DNA of 64,000 nt, from positions 4,154,001-4,218,000 of the forward strand of contig NZ_CP022986.1 of the NCBI RefSeq assembly GCF_002770595.1. Direction: 5' to 3'. Below are positions 25,577-35,514 of the stretch, in pieces. The translations under genes were made by a program, and so were the position numbers. This stretch comes from Chryseobacterium camelliae. Its GTDB lineage: Bacteria > Bacteroidota > Bacteroidia > Flavobacteriales > Weeksellaceae. Positions within the stretch are counted from its first letter, which is position 1. The number at the start of each line of letters is the position of its first letter. The notes under the pieces are model-generated. The model had not been told where the DNA came from. It worked only from the letters and a program-made list of their open reading frames with translations, and made no database searches.

Positions 25577-26809
25577 ATGAAAAATCTATACAGTTTCCTG
25601 ATGAATTTCAAAACCCTGCTGATATTCAACGGTATTGTACTGACAGGTAAAATCCTATATTCCTTTCTTACCGGTTTCAACGGCAATACCTTTGAAGACT
25701 GGAGCATTGCCGAAAACTTAGTCCGGTATGGGAGCTATTCCGAGTTCATCAGTATAGGGCCAACCGCTTATAAGCTGCCTGTATATCCTTTGTTTCTTTC
25801 CGCCTTCATGTTTCTTTTCCAGGATTACGCCAAAGAAGTCATCGTGATTGCGCAGCATATCATTTACTTTTTCATTCCGGTGCTGATGATCAGGATTTCG
25901 GGAATGTTCAATATAAAAAATGTCGGGCTGCTTACCGGCTACCTCTTTCTTTTGTCGCCTGCTTATTTTATTTATTCCAATACACTTGAAAGTACCAATG
26001 TTTTCATCATCATTTTCATGAATTTCCTGTACCAGTGGAGCAACGTCTGGCTGAAAGGCTTGAATCCGGCGCGGATCATCCGGCTTTCAGTGAGTACGGC
26101 TTTGCTGTTTTTGTGTCAGGTCGTCGTGGTGCCTTTAGCTTTATTGCTTTTGATGTCATTGTACATCTTCAGAAGAGCCAATCTGAAACCGCTTGCCCTG
26201 GTATTTGGTATGGTCGTTCTCGGGTATTCACCCTGGGTCATACGCAATTACCTCACTTTTGACAGGTTGGTTATCTCCAAAACCCCGGTCTGGCAGAACC
26301 GGTATTTCGGCTATTATTCAGATGTGCAGGTTTTTAAGGATCTTCAGGTGTATTCGGTATCACATGAGGCTGAAATCCTGCGCATGAGACGGAATACCGA
26401 TGAATTCAGGATGGAAGATCTGTACCGGCGTGAAGTGAAGAAAATAGAAACGGCCGAGCCCTTAATTGTCGTTAAGAAAGCTTTGGCGAATACACTGATG
26501 CTCTGGTATGTACCCTCCAGGTATTACCATGATCACAGCCTGTCGATATGGATCACGCGTAAACTGTATGTAATTATCCTCAATATCTTAACGGTCTGCT
26601 CACTCATCTTTCTGTACAGAAAGAAATCGTGGAAGCTGATGGCTTTTTCAGTCCTGCTTTTTTTGAATTTTACTGCTCCTTACGCGCTTACGCATAGTGC
26701 CAATACCCGTTTCAAATTAGATTTTGAATGGTTCCAGCTTTTCCTCACTGCATACCTCCTGTATTTTACGATCCTTAAACGGAAATATGAAGATAAAATG
26801 CTTTGTTAA
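25577..26809 (+). CDS. Glycosyltransferase-like polytopic membrane protein
   Basis: A protein of about 410 residues with roughly ten hydrophobic segments and a short external loop at the start (FNGNTFEDWSIAENLVRYGSYSEF) that matches the first-loop acidic motif of GT39/PMT-type enzymes (E/D before helix 2). Such enzymes use polyprenyl-phosphate sugars. The donor and acceptor cannot be told. The start may also be ATG 25550, giving nine more basic residues. It stands alone, with 200 bp gaps on both sides without other features. Confidence 0.7.
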   Translation: MKNLYSFLMNFKTLLIFNGIVLTGKILYSFLTGFNGNTFEDWSIAENLVRYGSYSEFISIGPTAYKLPVYPLFLSAFMFLFQDYAKEVIVIAQHIIYFFIPVLMIRISGMFNIKNVGLLTGYLFLLSPAYFIYSNTLESTNVFIIIFMNFLYQWSNVWLKGLNPARIIRLSVSTALLFLCQVVVVPLALLLLMSLYIFRRANLKPLALVFGMVVLGYSPWVIRNYLTFDRLVISKTPVWQNRYFGYYSDVQVFKDLQVYSVSHEAEILRMRRNTDEFRMEDLYRREVKKIETAEPLIVVKKALANTLMLWYVPSRYYHDHSLSIWITRKLYVIILNILTVCSLIFLYRKKSWKLMAFSVLLFLNFTAPYALTHSANTRFKLDFEWFQLFLTAYLLYFTILKRKYEDKMLC

Positions 26810-26978
26810 TCAGTTTTTAGATATGAAATACTCACTTTTGCTTTCTTCAAAACAGTATTATAACTGAATTTCCTGAATTGAATCTGTAAGAAAATGATCT
26901 GATTAAGATGGTTTCTTCATGATTATTGCATGTATTTCATACATCTGCTATCGATAGCGGGATTAAAAAATTAAAATT

Positions 26979-26986
26979 TAACTTTG
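26979..26986 (+). promoter_or_regulatory. -7 element (TAACTTTG) of rarA
   Basis: An exact TAnnTTTG match; transcription would start near 26991, upstream of both possible rarA start codons. Confidence 0.55.
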
Positions 26987-27017
26987 TAGTATCAGTACAG
27001 ATTCTTGCAGGCAGGTG

Positions 27018-28328
27018 ATGTCTGATAAGGTCTGTTTAAAATTCAACATCTTGAACCAGAATATACCATTAGCTGAAAAATTAAGGCCTAAAACACTCAA
27101 TGATGTTTTGGGACAGGAACACCTTACCGGAGAAAAGGGGACAATAAGGAAAATGCTGAACAACAATACCCTGAATTCTGTGATCTTCTGGGGCCCTCCT
27201 GGAACCGGGAAAACGACACTGGCAGAGATCATCTCTGAGCAGTCCGGAAGGAAGTTTTATAAACTTTCCGCCGTTTCTTCAGGAGTGAAAGATGTACGTG
27301 ATGTGATTGAAGATGCCAAAAAGCAGAACCTTTTTTCCGGTAAGTCACCAATTCTGTTCATTGATGAGATTCACCGATTCAATAAATCGCAGCAGGATTC
27401 TCTTCTCCATGCCGTTGAAAAGGGATGGATTGTCCTGATCGGTGCCACCACAGAAAATCCGAGTTTTGAAGTGGTATCGGCATTGCTTTCCAGAAGCCAG
27501 GTATACATATTGAAAGCCCTGAGTTATGAAAAGCTGGAAGAACTTATCGATATTGCTTCTGAACGGTACAATCATGATGAAAATACCCGTTTTACAATAT
27601 CCGAAAAGGAAGCCTTTATACAATATTCCGGAGGGGATGCCAGAAAACTGATCAATTCTGTAGAGCTCGTGCTTAATCAGTACAAAGACCATTCAGACAG
27701 GGAGATCACCAATCAAGATGTCATGGAAGTATTGCAGGAAACGATGGCGCTGTACGATAAAAACGGTGAGCAGCATTATGATATCATTTCAGCATTCATC
27801 AAATCCATGCGCGGCAGTGATCCTAACGGTACGGTATACTGGCTGGCTAGAATGATTGCCGGAGGGGAAGATATTAAATTTATAGCCAGAAGGATGCTGA
27901 TCCTTGCTTCGGAAGATATCGGGCTTGCCAATCCGAACGCACTCATCATGGCTAACAGTTGTTTTCAGGCCGTTAATGTAATCGGAAATCCTGAAGCCAG
28001 GATTATCCTGAGTGAAACAGCCGTTTACCTTGCGGTGTCCCCGAAAAGCAATTCTACCTATATGGCCATCAATGAAGCATTGGCCCTGGTCAAGAAGACG
28101 GGTAACCTTCCGGTTCCCCTCCACCTGAGGAATGCACCGACCAAACTGATGAAGGACCTTGATTATGGCAAGGAGTACAAATATGCTCATTCCTATGAGG
28201 GCAGTTTTGTAGATCAGGACTTCCTGCCTGCTGAAATTAAGGATATTAAACTGTATGAACCGGGGAATAATGCCACGGAAAAGAAAATATATGAAGAACT
28301 GAAGAAAAAGTGGACTAATAAATATTAA
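27018..28328 (+). CDS. rarA: Replication-associated recombination protein A
   Basis: RarA/MgsA is a clamp-loader-like AAA+ ATPase acting at stalled replication forks. The 436-residue protein has Walker A GPPGTGKT (59-66), Walker [10 protein letters not shown], sensor 1 GATTENPSF and the C-terminal MgsA domain with [18 protein letters not shown] and the [10 protein letters not shown] region. The start may be the ATG at 27018 or the TTG at 27051 ([10 protein letters not shown]), which better fits usual family starts. The operon context is single gene. Confidence 0.95.
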   Translation: MSDKVCLKFNILNQNIPLAEKLRPKTLNDVLGQEHLTGEKGTIRKMLNNNTLNSVIFWGPPGTGKTTLAEIISEQSGRKFYKLSAVSSGVKDVRDVIEDAKKQNLFSGKSPILFIDEIHRFNKSQQDSLLHAVEKGWIVLIGATTENPSFEVVSALLSRSQVYILKALSYEKLEELIDIASERYNHDENTRFTISEKEAFIQYSGGDARKLINSVELVLNQYKDHSDREITNQDVMEVLQETMALYDKNGEQHYDIISAFIKSMRGSDPNGTVYWLARMIAGGEDIKFIARRMLILASEDIGLANPNALIMANSCFQAVNVIGNPEARIILSETAVYLAVSPKSNSTYMAINEALALVKKTGNLPVPLHLRNAPTKLMKDLDYGKEYKYAHSYEGSFVDQDFLPAEIKDIKLYEPGNNATEKKIYEELKKKWTNKY

Positions 28329-28356
28329 AGGATACTGTATAAATATCCCTTATCAT

Positions 28357-28788
28357 CTATTTTGTGGAAATAAATAAGGTTTTCTTTCCTTCGTAATCCT
28401 TCACTTCCGTTTTTGCTATGATATCTCCGTAGACTCTGGTAGCGGTATCACTGAAAATATATCCATCAATAACTACCGGATGTTCTTTAGGAATACTGAA
28501 CTGCTCATTCAGGGAAGCCAGAGAAATCCTGTCCAGGTTCTCGTAACCGGATTTAATCTTGAATTCAGAAATTCCGTTATCTGCAATAAACGCATATTGT
28601 TTCAGGCTCTGTGGGAGATTGGCGGCGGTCTTATAGACATTCATGCTCTGGATCATATCCTTTTTATTATTGAACATATCCACTATTCCTACAATACCGT
28701 TGGCTACTGCAAACCTGGTAGCTGTATTTTTCTGTGCAAAAAGCATAGCTGACGACAGTATTAAAAGGGAGTAAAATAATTTTTTCAT
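28357..28788 (-). CDS. Secreted hypothetical protein
   Basis: A 143-residue protein of unknown function with a signal peptide (MKKLFYSLLILSSAMLFAQ). It holds a short hydrophobic-glycine segment (ANGIVGIVDMFNN) and then a beta-rich part (VVIDGYIFSDTATRVYGDIIAKTEV). No family is recognised. It converges with rarA 28 bp away and follows the large DUF2339 gene on the same strand after 112 bp. Confidence 0.7.
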   Translation of the reverse strand: MKKLFYSLLILSSAMLFAQKNTATRFAVANGIVGIVDMFNNKKDMIQSMNVYKTAANLPQSLKQYAFIADNGISEFKIKSGYENLDRISLASLNEQFSIPKEHPVVIDGYIFSDTATRVYGDIIAKTEVKDYEGKKTLFISTK

Positions 28789-28900
28789 AATAAAAAATTT
28801 AAAGCATGATTAAAAACGGTATAAATATACTTAATTTTTATGAATAATGATTGAAAATGCTGTTTCGATACATCATTTGACAGCGCATTCTTTCACGGAT

Positions 28901-31111
28901 TCACGGTTTTTCTGGATTTTGTTTATCAGCATTTTTGATTAATGACTGTATTATTTTCTTCAGCCTCTGAAATATAAATGAACTTAGTAGTAAAATGATG
29001 CCTAAGATAATGAATGCAATGATCCTTGAAACATGGTCCATCTGCCATACGTCATACAGGTATAATTTAATAATCGTAATCCCGGTAAGGAAAAAACCGA
29101 TCTTACGCAGTTCTATCAAATCTTTTTTGATCCCGGTATAAATAAAAACGCTGGCAAGCAGCATCCAGATGATCGGTAAATACAGGGTGATATAATGTTT
29201 TCCGTATAATCCGTCGTGTACTCCGATTCCTTTGCCCAGAATGTACAGATGGCCGATTTCCAGGCTTAGGGTAACAATCCATACAAATGAATTGATTCGG
29301 TAGTCGAATGGTGGACGGTGTACTTTTTTGTTTGAGAAAAAATTCCATACAGTATAGGCTAAAGGAATAAGGTATAGCGCATACACGAAATAGAAAGTAC
29401 CCGGTATTGTGTGGTGCAGAATATTATCGGCCAGGAAAGAACCGTTGATGGAAATGTGAACTGCAGTCAGGATCAGCAATGAATAATTGAGTATGTTTTG
29501 TACAGGCCTGTTGATTTTAAGTACTTTGCTGCATAAAAGTAGTATGAAAATATAATATAGTGTATATAATGCTGCAATACTGTCGATTACAGTTAAAGGT
29601 TGAGCTGAGATATGGTACAGCAGTTCAAAAAGAAGGGTAGCATAGATAAGGCAGTATACAGTAGCAGAACATATCACCTCCAGCCGTGAGTAGGGCGTTT
29701 CATCCGTTTCGGTTTTCCTTCTGATCAGCAAAAGATTAATCACGGCACTTAGTGCAGTTACACAGCTTGTGATGAATACCGGATTGAAGACAATGTTTAA
29801 GTTTTCTTTTTCAAAATACCGGGCCCATGTAGCCATCTGTGCTATCATCACCAACGGAAAAATGACGTAAAAAGCCTTCCTGAAGATAATATGTCCGTTT
29901 TTTTTCAGGATAAAGAGCAACAGGGTAGCCTCAATGGCCCATATACTGGTAATGAGGTGTGTGTTGAGTTGTAAAGCCGCAGCAACCGTAATCAGGCTGA
30001 TGGTGAGTGCGCTAAAAACTGAGTAGCTGGTACCGGATCTTTTTGCCCGGTATTCGCGTATTGCAAGCATGAGATTGAGCAAGGCAAAAACCAGCGGGAA
30101 GATGATAACAGGTTCCAGATGAAGCGTGTTGAATATATAGACCAATCCTGTAATGCTGAAAAAATTAAGTAAGACCAGCATCAGGATGTCTGCGGCCAGG
30201 AGCGTCCGGTTTCTCACAAATCCCTGAAGCCCGTATGCATAAAAAAGAACATAGGAGAGGAGGTAGAAGTAAATGGCCGGGGCTTCCGTTTTTGATGCCG
30301 TCCAGTAGGAGAGATAACAGAAAGTCAGGATAAAAGAGATCCAGCCTGTATTTCTCCGTTCCCTTAACCACACAATAATCAGCATTCCTGCGTTCAGGAC
30401 CATGATGTAGGAGAAGAGAAAAAGATAATTGCTCTGCCCTGTACTGATCATTAACGGAGCGGCAAACCCGCCTAATAAAGCAAATATACTGAGCGTTTCA
30501 CTTTTGTATGCATAAGAAAAAGCAATGGACAGCAAAGTAATCAGGCAGGTAACGGCAAATGCGACCTGCTGTGAAAACAGATGGTAATCCCGAAAGGCAA
30601 TGGTTACCGTGAAATACAGTACAGAAATTCCGCCACCCGTGATGACAGAGGAAAATACAGCGTAATTTTTCCTTACCGGATATCCGATTCCTATAATCAG
30701 AAGACCGGCTATGAAACCTATTGCTGCTCTCGCAGTTTCTCCGATCCAGTTATTGTCTACGGCATATTTGATAAAGTAACCGATTCCCAGGACAAGGGTA
30801 AAGATTCCTACGACGGTAAGTGCATTTTGTTTCAGGAATTCAGACAACTGGGAAAACCAGTTGTTCCCTTTCTGATGAGGCATTTCCTGATCATCCGGCT
30901 TTATTATCGGGAGTTCTGCACGAGCAGGAGTAGATTTTTGATGATCGAGTTCTTCTGATATTGCCGGCAGAGAGCCGGAATTCACCGCTGTACCGGCAGA
31001 CCTGTTGCTGATCTTGCGGATTTCCTGTTCCAGACGGCGGATCTTTTGATCCATCCGGTAAAGAACAAATAGGATAACGACCAGGATAAAAATGAAAAAT
31101 ATATAGTTCAT
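28901..31111 (-). CDS. DUF2339 polytopic membrane protein
   Basis: A 736-residue protein with an N-terminal transmembrane segment, a short coiled-coil (MDQKIRRLEQEIRKIS), a linker, then some twenty hydrophobic helices. The sequence GNNWFSQLSEFLKQNALTVVGIFTLVLGIGYFIKYAVDNNWIGE and the GGGISVLYFTV segment are characteristic of DUF2339. The role is unknown; some relatives affect envelope integrity. ATG 31111 is preferred to TTG 31129. It is a single-gene unit. Confidence 0.85.
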   Translation of the reverse strand: MNYIFFIFILVVILFVLYRMDQKIRRLEQEIRKISNRSAGTAVNSGSLPAISEELDHQKSTPARAELPIIKPDDQEMPHQKGNNWFSQLSEFLKQNALTVVGIFTLVLGIGYFIKYAVDNNWIGETARAAIGFIAGLLIIGIGYPVRKNYAVFSSVITGGGISVLYFTVTIAFRDYHLFSQQVAFAVTCLITLLSIAFSYAYKSETLSIFALLGGFAAPLMISTGQSNYLFLFSYIMVLNAGMLIIVWLRERRNTGWISFILTFCYLSYWTASKTEAPAIYFYLLSYVLFYAYGLQGFVRNRTLLAADILMLVLLNFFSITGLVYIFNTLHLEPVIIFPLVFALLNLMLAIREYRAKRSGTSYSVFSALTISLITVAAALQLNTHLITSIWAIEATLLLFILKKNGHIIFRKAFYVIFPLVMIAQMATWARYFEKENLNIVFNPVFITSCVTALSAVINLLLIRRKTETDETPYSRLEVICSATVYCLIYATLLFELLYHISAQPLTVIDSIAALYTLYYIFILLLCSKVLKINRPVQNILNYSLLILTAVHISINGSFLADNILHHTIPGTFYFVYALYLIPLAYTVWNFFSNKKVHRPPFDYRINSFVWIVTLSLEIGHLYILGKGIGVHDGLYGKHYITLYLPIIWMLLASVFIYTGIKKDLIELRKIGFFLTGITIIKLYLYDVWQMDHVSRIIAFIILGIILLLSSFIFQRLKKIIQSLIKNADKQNPEKP

Positions 31112-31217
31112 TGCAGAGCACTCTTTCAAATATACACAATTGATTCATATAAATAATTAATCCACCATACAAACGCATGATGGATTAATCGTGTAGAGTT
31201 ATTAAGCTATATGTTTT

Positions 31218-31931
31218 TTAGTCGGATATCTTATAAATGTAAAAGTTTGAGGTACTGGTAGCCAAAATACTGCCATCCAGAACGCTTGATCCTGTAAGAC
31301 CAAACGAAATTTTGTCTCCGGCCTGTAGAGGGTACAGCGAATTCACATTGCTTTCGGAAATGGTCAGACTTAAAAGAACCAGATTGGCACCAGAAAATGA
31401 ACGGCTGTCGATCACTGTAGAGACACCGGCTCTGGTTCTGACCAATCCGACACCCGGAGAATTAGGTAATAGTGCTGCCTGTAGCCCGGTACCGTAACGG
31501 AAGTAGAACCCAATGGCATATACTCCTGTGGAAGGTACTGTATACGTATTGTCATTATCTGAAAATAATGATGCCTGTCCCACAGTTCGTTCTGCATTCA
31601 CAAAATTAACGGCACGGAAACCGCTGGGGAAAATCCCAAGACTTAAAAGCGTTACGGAACCCGATGCTTTTCTGGCTGCGTATACTGAACTGTTGACGGT
31701 TGACCCACCTCCCGAAAGAAGTGCGGGATCTAATCGCGATACTTCTGAATTCGTCTGATTAATCGCCAAAACCTGATAGCCTGAAACACTGGATCCCTGA
31801 GGAGTCTGTCTGATAATTACATTACCGTTTACATCAAGGGTAGACTGCGGTGTTGTAGTATTGATCCCAACTTGGGAGAAAACAGGAATTGCAGCAATGG
31901 ACAGAAGCAAGGTGTAGAACTTTGTTTTCAT
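31218..31931 (-). CDS. Secreted C1q/TNF-like or tail-fibre-like protein
   Basis: A 237-residue secreted protein with a signal peptide (MKTKFYTLLLSIAAIPVFSQ) then VGINTTTPQSTLDVNGNV, the phrase that opens many Bacteroidota surface and phage-fibre-like proteins. The C-terminal half has the order of a C1q/TNF jelly roll: a strand with YTVPSTGVYAIGFYFRYG, a paired strand, and the end motif ATSTSNFYIYKISD. It probably trimerises and binds a ligand at the cell surface. No T9SS signal is seen. It is alone, with a 617 bp AT-rich gap upstream. Confidence 0.75.
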   Translation of the reverse strand: MKTKFYTLLLSIAAIPVFSQVGINTTTPQSTLDVNGNVIIRQTPQGSSVSGYQVLAINQTNSEVSRLDPALLSGGGSTVNSSVYAARKASGSVTLLSLGIFPSGFRAVNFVNAERTVGQASLFSDNDNTYTVPSTGVYAIGFYFRYGTGLQAALLPNSPGVGLVRTRAGVSTVIDSRSFSGANLVLLSLTISESNVNSLYPLQAGDKISFGLTGSSVLDGSILATSTSNFYIYKISD

Positions 31932-32548
31932 GTTAAAAAGATTAAATAGTTAATATTTAGTGTAGATTAGTTTCATTCAAATATAGCAAAAATTATGCTT
32001 AAGAAAGTGAATTTTTTTTCTTTTTTCATAGGTTATAAGTTTATGATTTTAATTAAAGCACGGATTTGTATAAAAAATTTAAGTAAAAATAACGATATCG
32101 CTAATTTAAAACTATTTTTTTTAAATCAAAATAAATTTATGTCACATTGGGTAGACTTCAAGAAAAATGCAGATGATCTGATTATTTAATAATCCTGATG
32201 TGGAAGAATTTCGATTATATTTTATTTCTGTAGTTTTTTTTTATAAAAGCTGGAGAAAACCATAATATATAGCCGTCTATCTTCGATATTGCCTTACAAT
32301 TAAAACAATAACTATGCTTTGAATAACAAATATGATATAGGCAAGTGCCTGTATGACAACTTTATAGAAAATGATGTAAGAAAAGAAAGTACAGGTATGC
32401 AGAGCTATCGATAATCCTGTCTTGATTATACTGAAAATAAATCTGTCTCAAAAGCGCCTTATTGCTTTCTGTATAATAGATTAAACAGATAAGAAAGATC
32501 AGGCAGAATGGTATCCTGACTTTTGAGACAGCATTTAACGATATAAAG
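31932..32548. other. 617 bp AT-rich gap with a small inverted-repeat element
   Basis: Strongly AT-rich between pheA and the C1q-like gene. The only long frame (31995-32189) has no known features. The region holds a MITE-like inverted repeat at 32443-32531 (separate entry). Confidence 0.5.
32443..32531. mobile_element. 89 bp MITE-like element with 12-bp perfect inverted ends
   Basis: CTGTCTCAAAAG (32443-32454) and CTTTTGAGACAG (32520-32531) are exact inverted repeats around a 65 bp AT-rich core. The ends resemble the CTGTCTCAAAAG-type termini seen in Bacteroidota transposons. No clear target duplication is seen and no transposase gene is in it, so it would be a remnant or non-autonomous copy. 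It lies just downstream of the pheA stop (32549). Confidence 0.55.
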
Positions 32549-33400
32549 TTAAGCCTCAAGAAGAAATTCTTTGTAGCTTCCCAGAAAATCAACTTCCGCA
32601 TGGATGGATTTCAGCTCCTCCAGCGCATTTTCATGCAGAACCGATTCCCATTTGCCTGCGATATTAATATAAAAGAAATAATTTCCGAGACCGGTTTTCA
32701 GGGTCCTGGATTCTATCTTGCTTAAATTCATTTTTCTCCAGGCGAACACAGAGAGCACCTGATGAAGACCGCCGGCATGGTCTTCAGGAAGGGTAACCAA
32801 CAGCCCTGATTTTTCACCCAGCACTTCAAGTTGTGCGTTGTTATATAGTTCATTGCCTTTGGATATGATAATAAACCGTGTATGGTTCTGCTCAAAATCC
32901 TGAATGTTGCGATGGATGATTTTCAGTCCATACAGGTTCGCTGCAAACTGGTTGGCCACGGCTGCAATCCTGAGCTTTGGATTTTCCGAAACCATCAGTG
33001 CTGCCGCTGCTGTGGAAGAAAAATCCTGCCTGATGGTATTTTTATAATGCGTGTCCAGGAAATGAAAAGTCTGCGCTAATGCCTGCGGATGGGAATATAT
33101 TTTTTCCAGTTCCTGCTGTTCATTATCGGGATGAACCATCAGATGATGGGCAATCGGCATTACACCCTCTGCTTCTATTTTGATCGAAGGGATCTTATAA
33201 AGGTAATCAAGGGTCATGGACACGGTACCCTCAATGGAATTCTCCAGTGGAACCACAGCTTTATCAGCGGTCCCGTTTTCCACCGCATGGAAGCAGTCCA
33301 GGATGTTGGCCTGCGGAATCAGTTCGTCGTGCGGGAAGAACTGGGTAGCGGCCAGCTGGGTAAAACTTGCCTGTGGCCCTAGAAATGCAATCTTCATCAT
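32549..33400 (-). CDS. pheA: Prephenate dehydratase
   Basis: Converts prephenate to phenylpyruvate for phenylalanine synthesis. The 283-residue (or 282 from ATG 33397) protein has the PDT domain with KIAFLGPQASFTQ, VPLENSIEGTV, STAAAA and the TRF motif (NHTRFIII), then an ACT domain with KIESRTLKTGLGNYFFYINI, which senses phenylalanine. The usual ESRP is ESRT here. It lies 7 bp after the thioesterase gene and is likely co-transcribed. Confidence 0.95.
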   Translation of the reverse strand: MMKIAFLGPQASFTQLAATQFFPHDELIPQANILDCFHAVENGTADKAVVPLENSIEGTVSMTLDYLYKIPSIKIEAEGVMPIAHHLMVHPDNEQQELEKIYSHPQALAQTFHFLDTHYKNTIRQDFSSTAAAALMVSENPKLRIAAVANQFAANLYGLKIIHRNIQDFEQNHTRFIIISKGNELYNNAQLEVLGEKSGLLVTLPEDHAGGLHQVLSVFAWRKMNLSKIESRTLKTGLGNYFFYINIAGKWESVLHENALEELKSIHAEVDFLGSYKEFLLEA

Positions 33401-33406
33401 ATGTAT

Positions 33407-33817
33407 TTAATGTTTCCAGTTGTTTTCAATCAGTTTCAGTAAAAAATCCGGACATTTAACCACTTTTTGTGTGGCTGCGTCCAGAAAGAAAAGAGTGGTG
33501 GAGGCTTCGGTAATCTTTACACCTTCTTCATTGAAGATTTCATAATCGAATTCAATCCTTACGCCGGGCATTTTTTTTACAAAGGTATGGATCTCCAATT
33601 TCTGATCATATAAGGCAGGTTTTAAATACTTAATTTTATACTCCGAAACCGGCAGCCAAATTCCCTGGTTTTCAATCTCATTATAGGGCATTCCTATGCT
33701 CCTGAAAAGTTCTACCCGGCCCACTTCAAAGTACTCTGCATAATTGCCGTAGTAGACATATTTCATAGGATCTGTTTCTCCGTAACGTACTCTTAATGAG
33801 TGTGTTGTGTGTATCAT
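33407..33817 (-). CDS. Acyl-CoA thioesterase (YbgC-like, 4-hydroxybenzoyl-CoA type)
   Basis: A 136-residue hotdog protein with the YbgC pattern: RVRYGETDPMKYVYYGNYAEYFEVGRVELFR, in which the catalytic Asp (ETD) and the FE.GR helix are clear. It should hydrolyse short or aromatic acyl-CoAs. ATG 33817 (MIHTTHSLRVRYGETD) is preferred to longer starts. It precedes pheA. Confidence 0.9.
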   Translation of the reverse strand: MIHTTHSLRVRYGETDPMKYVYYGNYAEYFEVGRVELFRSIGMPYNEIENQGIWLPVSEYKIKYLKPALYDQKLEIHTFVKKMPGVRIEFDYEIFNEEGVKITEASTTLFFLDAATQKVVKCPDFLLKLIENNWKH

Positions 33818-33954
33818 AATCAGGCTTAATTTATACATACAAATATATTTTTAAATAATCAATACCTGCAAAATTTTTTTTTGAAAATAAAAAATTGGAC
33901 CTTTGTCTCCCTTCTACAAAACGTACTAATCTAAGAATAATCAGGGCATAAGTT

Positions 33955-35409
33955 ATGGGTGAAAATTTAATGTTGATATGGCAGAAATGCCTTCAGTTTA
34001 TGCGGGACAATCTTAACGCTGCTGAAGATAATTCTGATTTAAAAAAACTCGAAAAATCCTTCGACCTTCTGTTTGATAAAGTCCAGCCGATTTCTTTGGT
34101 GGACAATAATCTTACATTAATGGTACCGAGTGATTTTTACAAGGAATATATTGAAGACAATTACCTGTCTTTACTTTCGGCTGCCCTGAAGAAGAACATC
34201 GGGAAAGGGGTTAAGCTGTGGTATTCCGTAATGGAAAACAAGCCGGCAGGGCTGGAAAAACCTGTCACCATGAATATGAAAGGCAAAAGCGTTCCTACGC
34301 CCAAAGTTCAGGAAACTTTGCCACCGGGATTTTCATCCAATATCGTCAATCCTTTTGTCGTTCCGGGGATCAAGAAAGTGAATATCGATTCCAACCTGAA
34401 ATCAGATTTTTCTTTTGATAATTACGTAGAAGGAGAAAGCAACAAGTTTGCGGCAACCGTAGCACGGTCTATTGCAAAAAGACCAGGAGCAACCGCATTC
34501 AACCCATTATTCTTATATGGAGGATATGGGGTGGGGAAAACCCACTTAGGGCAGGCCGTAGGTCTGGAAGTAAAAAGCCAGTTCCCGGATAAAGTGGTTT
34601 TATACCTTTCCTCAGAAAAATTCATCCAGCAGTTTATCTCTGCAGCCAAAGCCCATAAGCAGACTGAGTTTGCCAACTTTTACCAGATGGTGGACGTACT
34701 GATCATTGATGATATCCAGTTCCTTTCCGGAAAATCGGCTACTCAGGACAGTTTCTTCCATATCTTCGATTATCTGCACCAGAACGGGAAACAGATTATC
34801 CTGACTTCCGATAAGGCACCGGCAGATATCATGGATATCCAGGACAGGATTGTATCCAGGTTCAAATGGGGACTTTCTGCTGAGATCAAATCTCCGGATT
34901 ACGATACCCGTAAGAAGATCATCATCAATAAGCTGAGCCGGGACGGTATCGTGCTTACAGATGATATGCTGGATTTCCTTGCTTCTGAGACGAAGACCAA
35001 TGTAAGAGAGCTGATCGGGGTGATCAATTCCGTGATTGCATATTCAACCATTTATAAGTCTGACCTGAGCCTTGAGCTGTTGAAGGATACCATCAATAAG
35101 ATCGCGGCCAATCAGAAAAAAGTCATCAACATCCCATATATCCAGGAAGTGGTGTGCGATTATTTCGGAATTAAAAGGGAACAGCTGCTTTCCAAGACCC
35201 GAAAAAGAGAAATTGCACTTCCGAGACAGCTGGCAATGTATTTTGCCAAGGAATTCACCAATGCCACCTTTACCAAAATTGGTGAAGAGATGGGAGGGAA
35301 GGACCATTCTACTGTAATGTATGCCTGCGATACTATTAAGGATGTCTCTAAAATTGATAAGGAAGTAAAAAAATATGTAAAGGAGCTTACCGAAAAAATA
35401 AAGCACTAA
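33955..35409 (+). CDS. dnaA: Chromosomal replication initiator DnaA
   Basis: DnaA binds oriC and opens the duplex. The 484-residue protein has domain I (about 1-90), a linker, an AAA+ domain with Walker A GGYGVGKT (189-196) and Walker B VLIIDDIQFL, and the DNA-binding domain IV with the signature GGKDHSTVMYACDTI. No DnaA boxes (TTATCCACA) are visible in the upstream 137 bp, and dnaN is not adjacent, so the origin may be elsewhere. A weak box (GACCTTTG, 33898-33905) may be the promoter. Confidence 0.97.
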   Translation: MGENLMLIWQKCLQFMRDNLNAAEDNSDLKKLEKSFDLLFDKVQPISLVDNNLTLMVPSDFYKEYIEDNYLSLLSAALKKNIGKGVKLWYSVMENKPAGLEKPVTMNMKGKSVPTPKVQETLPPGFSSNIVNPFVVPGIKKVNIDSNLKSDFSFDNYVEGESNKFAATVARSIAKRPGATAFNPLFLYGGYGVGKTHLGQAVGLEVKSQFPDKVVLYLSSEKFIQQFISAAKAHKQTEFANFYQMVDVLIIDDIQFLSGKSATQDSFFHIFDYLHQNGKQIILTSDKAPADIMDIQDRIVSRFKWGLSAEIKSPDYDTRKKIIINKLSRDGIVLTDDMLDFLASETKTNVRELIGVINSVIAYSTIYKSDLSLELLKDTINKIAANQKKVINIPYIQEVVCDYFGIKREQLLSKTRKREIALPRQLAMYFAKEFTNATFTKIGEEMGGKDHSTVMYACDTIKDVSKIDKEVKKYVKELTEKIKH

Positions 35410-35430
35410 ACTTTACATTGACATACACCG

Positions 35431-35463
35431 AAAAATGAAGAATATCCGTATTCTTCATTTTTT
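35431..35463 (+). terminator. Intrinsic terminator of dnaA
   Basis: A perfect 14-bp stem (AAAAATGAAGAATA / TATTCTTCATTTTT), loop TCCG, followed by T residues. Confidence 0.9.
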
Positions 35464-35466
35464 GTT

Positions 35467-35474
35467 TAGTTTTG
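35467..35474 (+). promoter_or_regulatory. -7 element (TAGTTTTG) of the phosphatase gene
   Basis: An exact TAnnTTTG match right behind the dnaA terminator, 41 bp before the ATG. Confidence 0.5.
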
Positions 35475-35514
35475 TAACGCAACAAACATTGTAACATTTA
35501 AAAGTACTCAACCG

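Noticed and set aside
31995-32189. 64-residue plus-strand frame in the AT-rich gap
   Set aside because: Low-complexity Lys/Phe/Asn sequence with no family resemblance, promoter or neighbour context.
33839-33954. Chromosome origin upstream of dnaA
   Set aside because: No DnaA boxes or AT-rich repeats of origin type were seen; dnaN is not adjacent. The origin may lie elsewhere.
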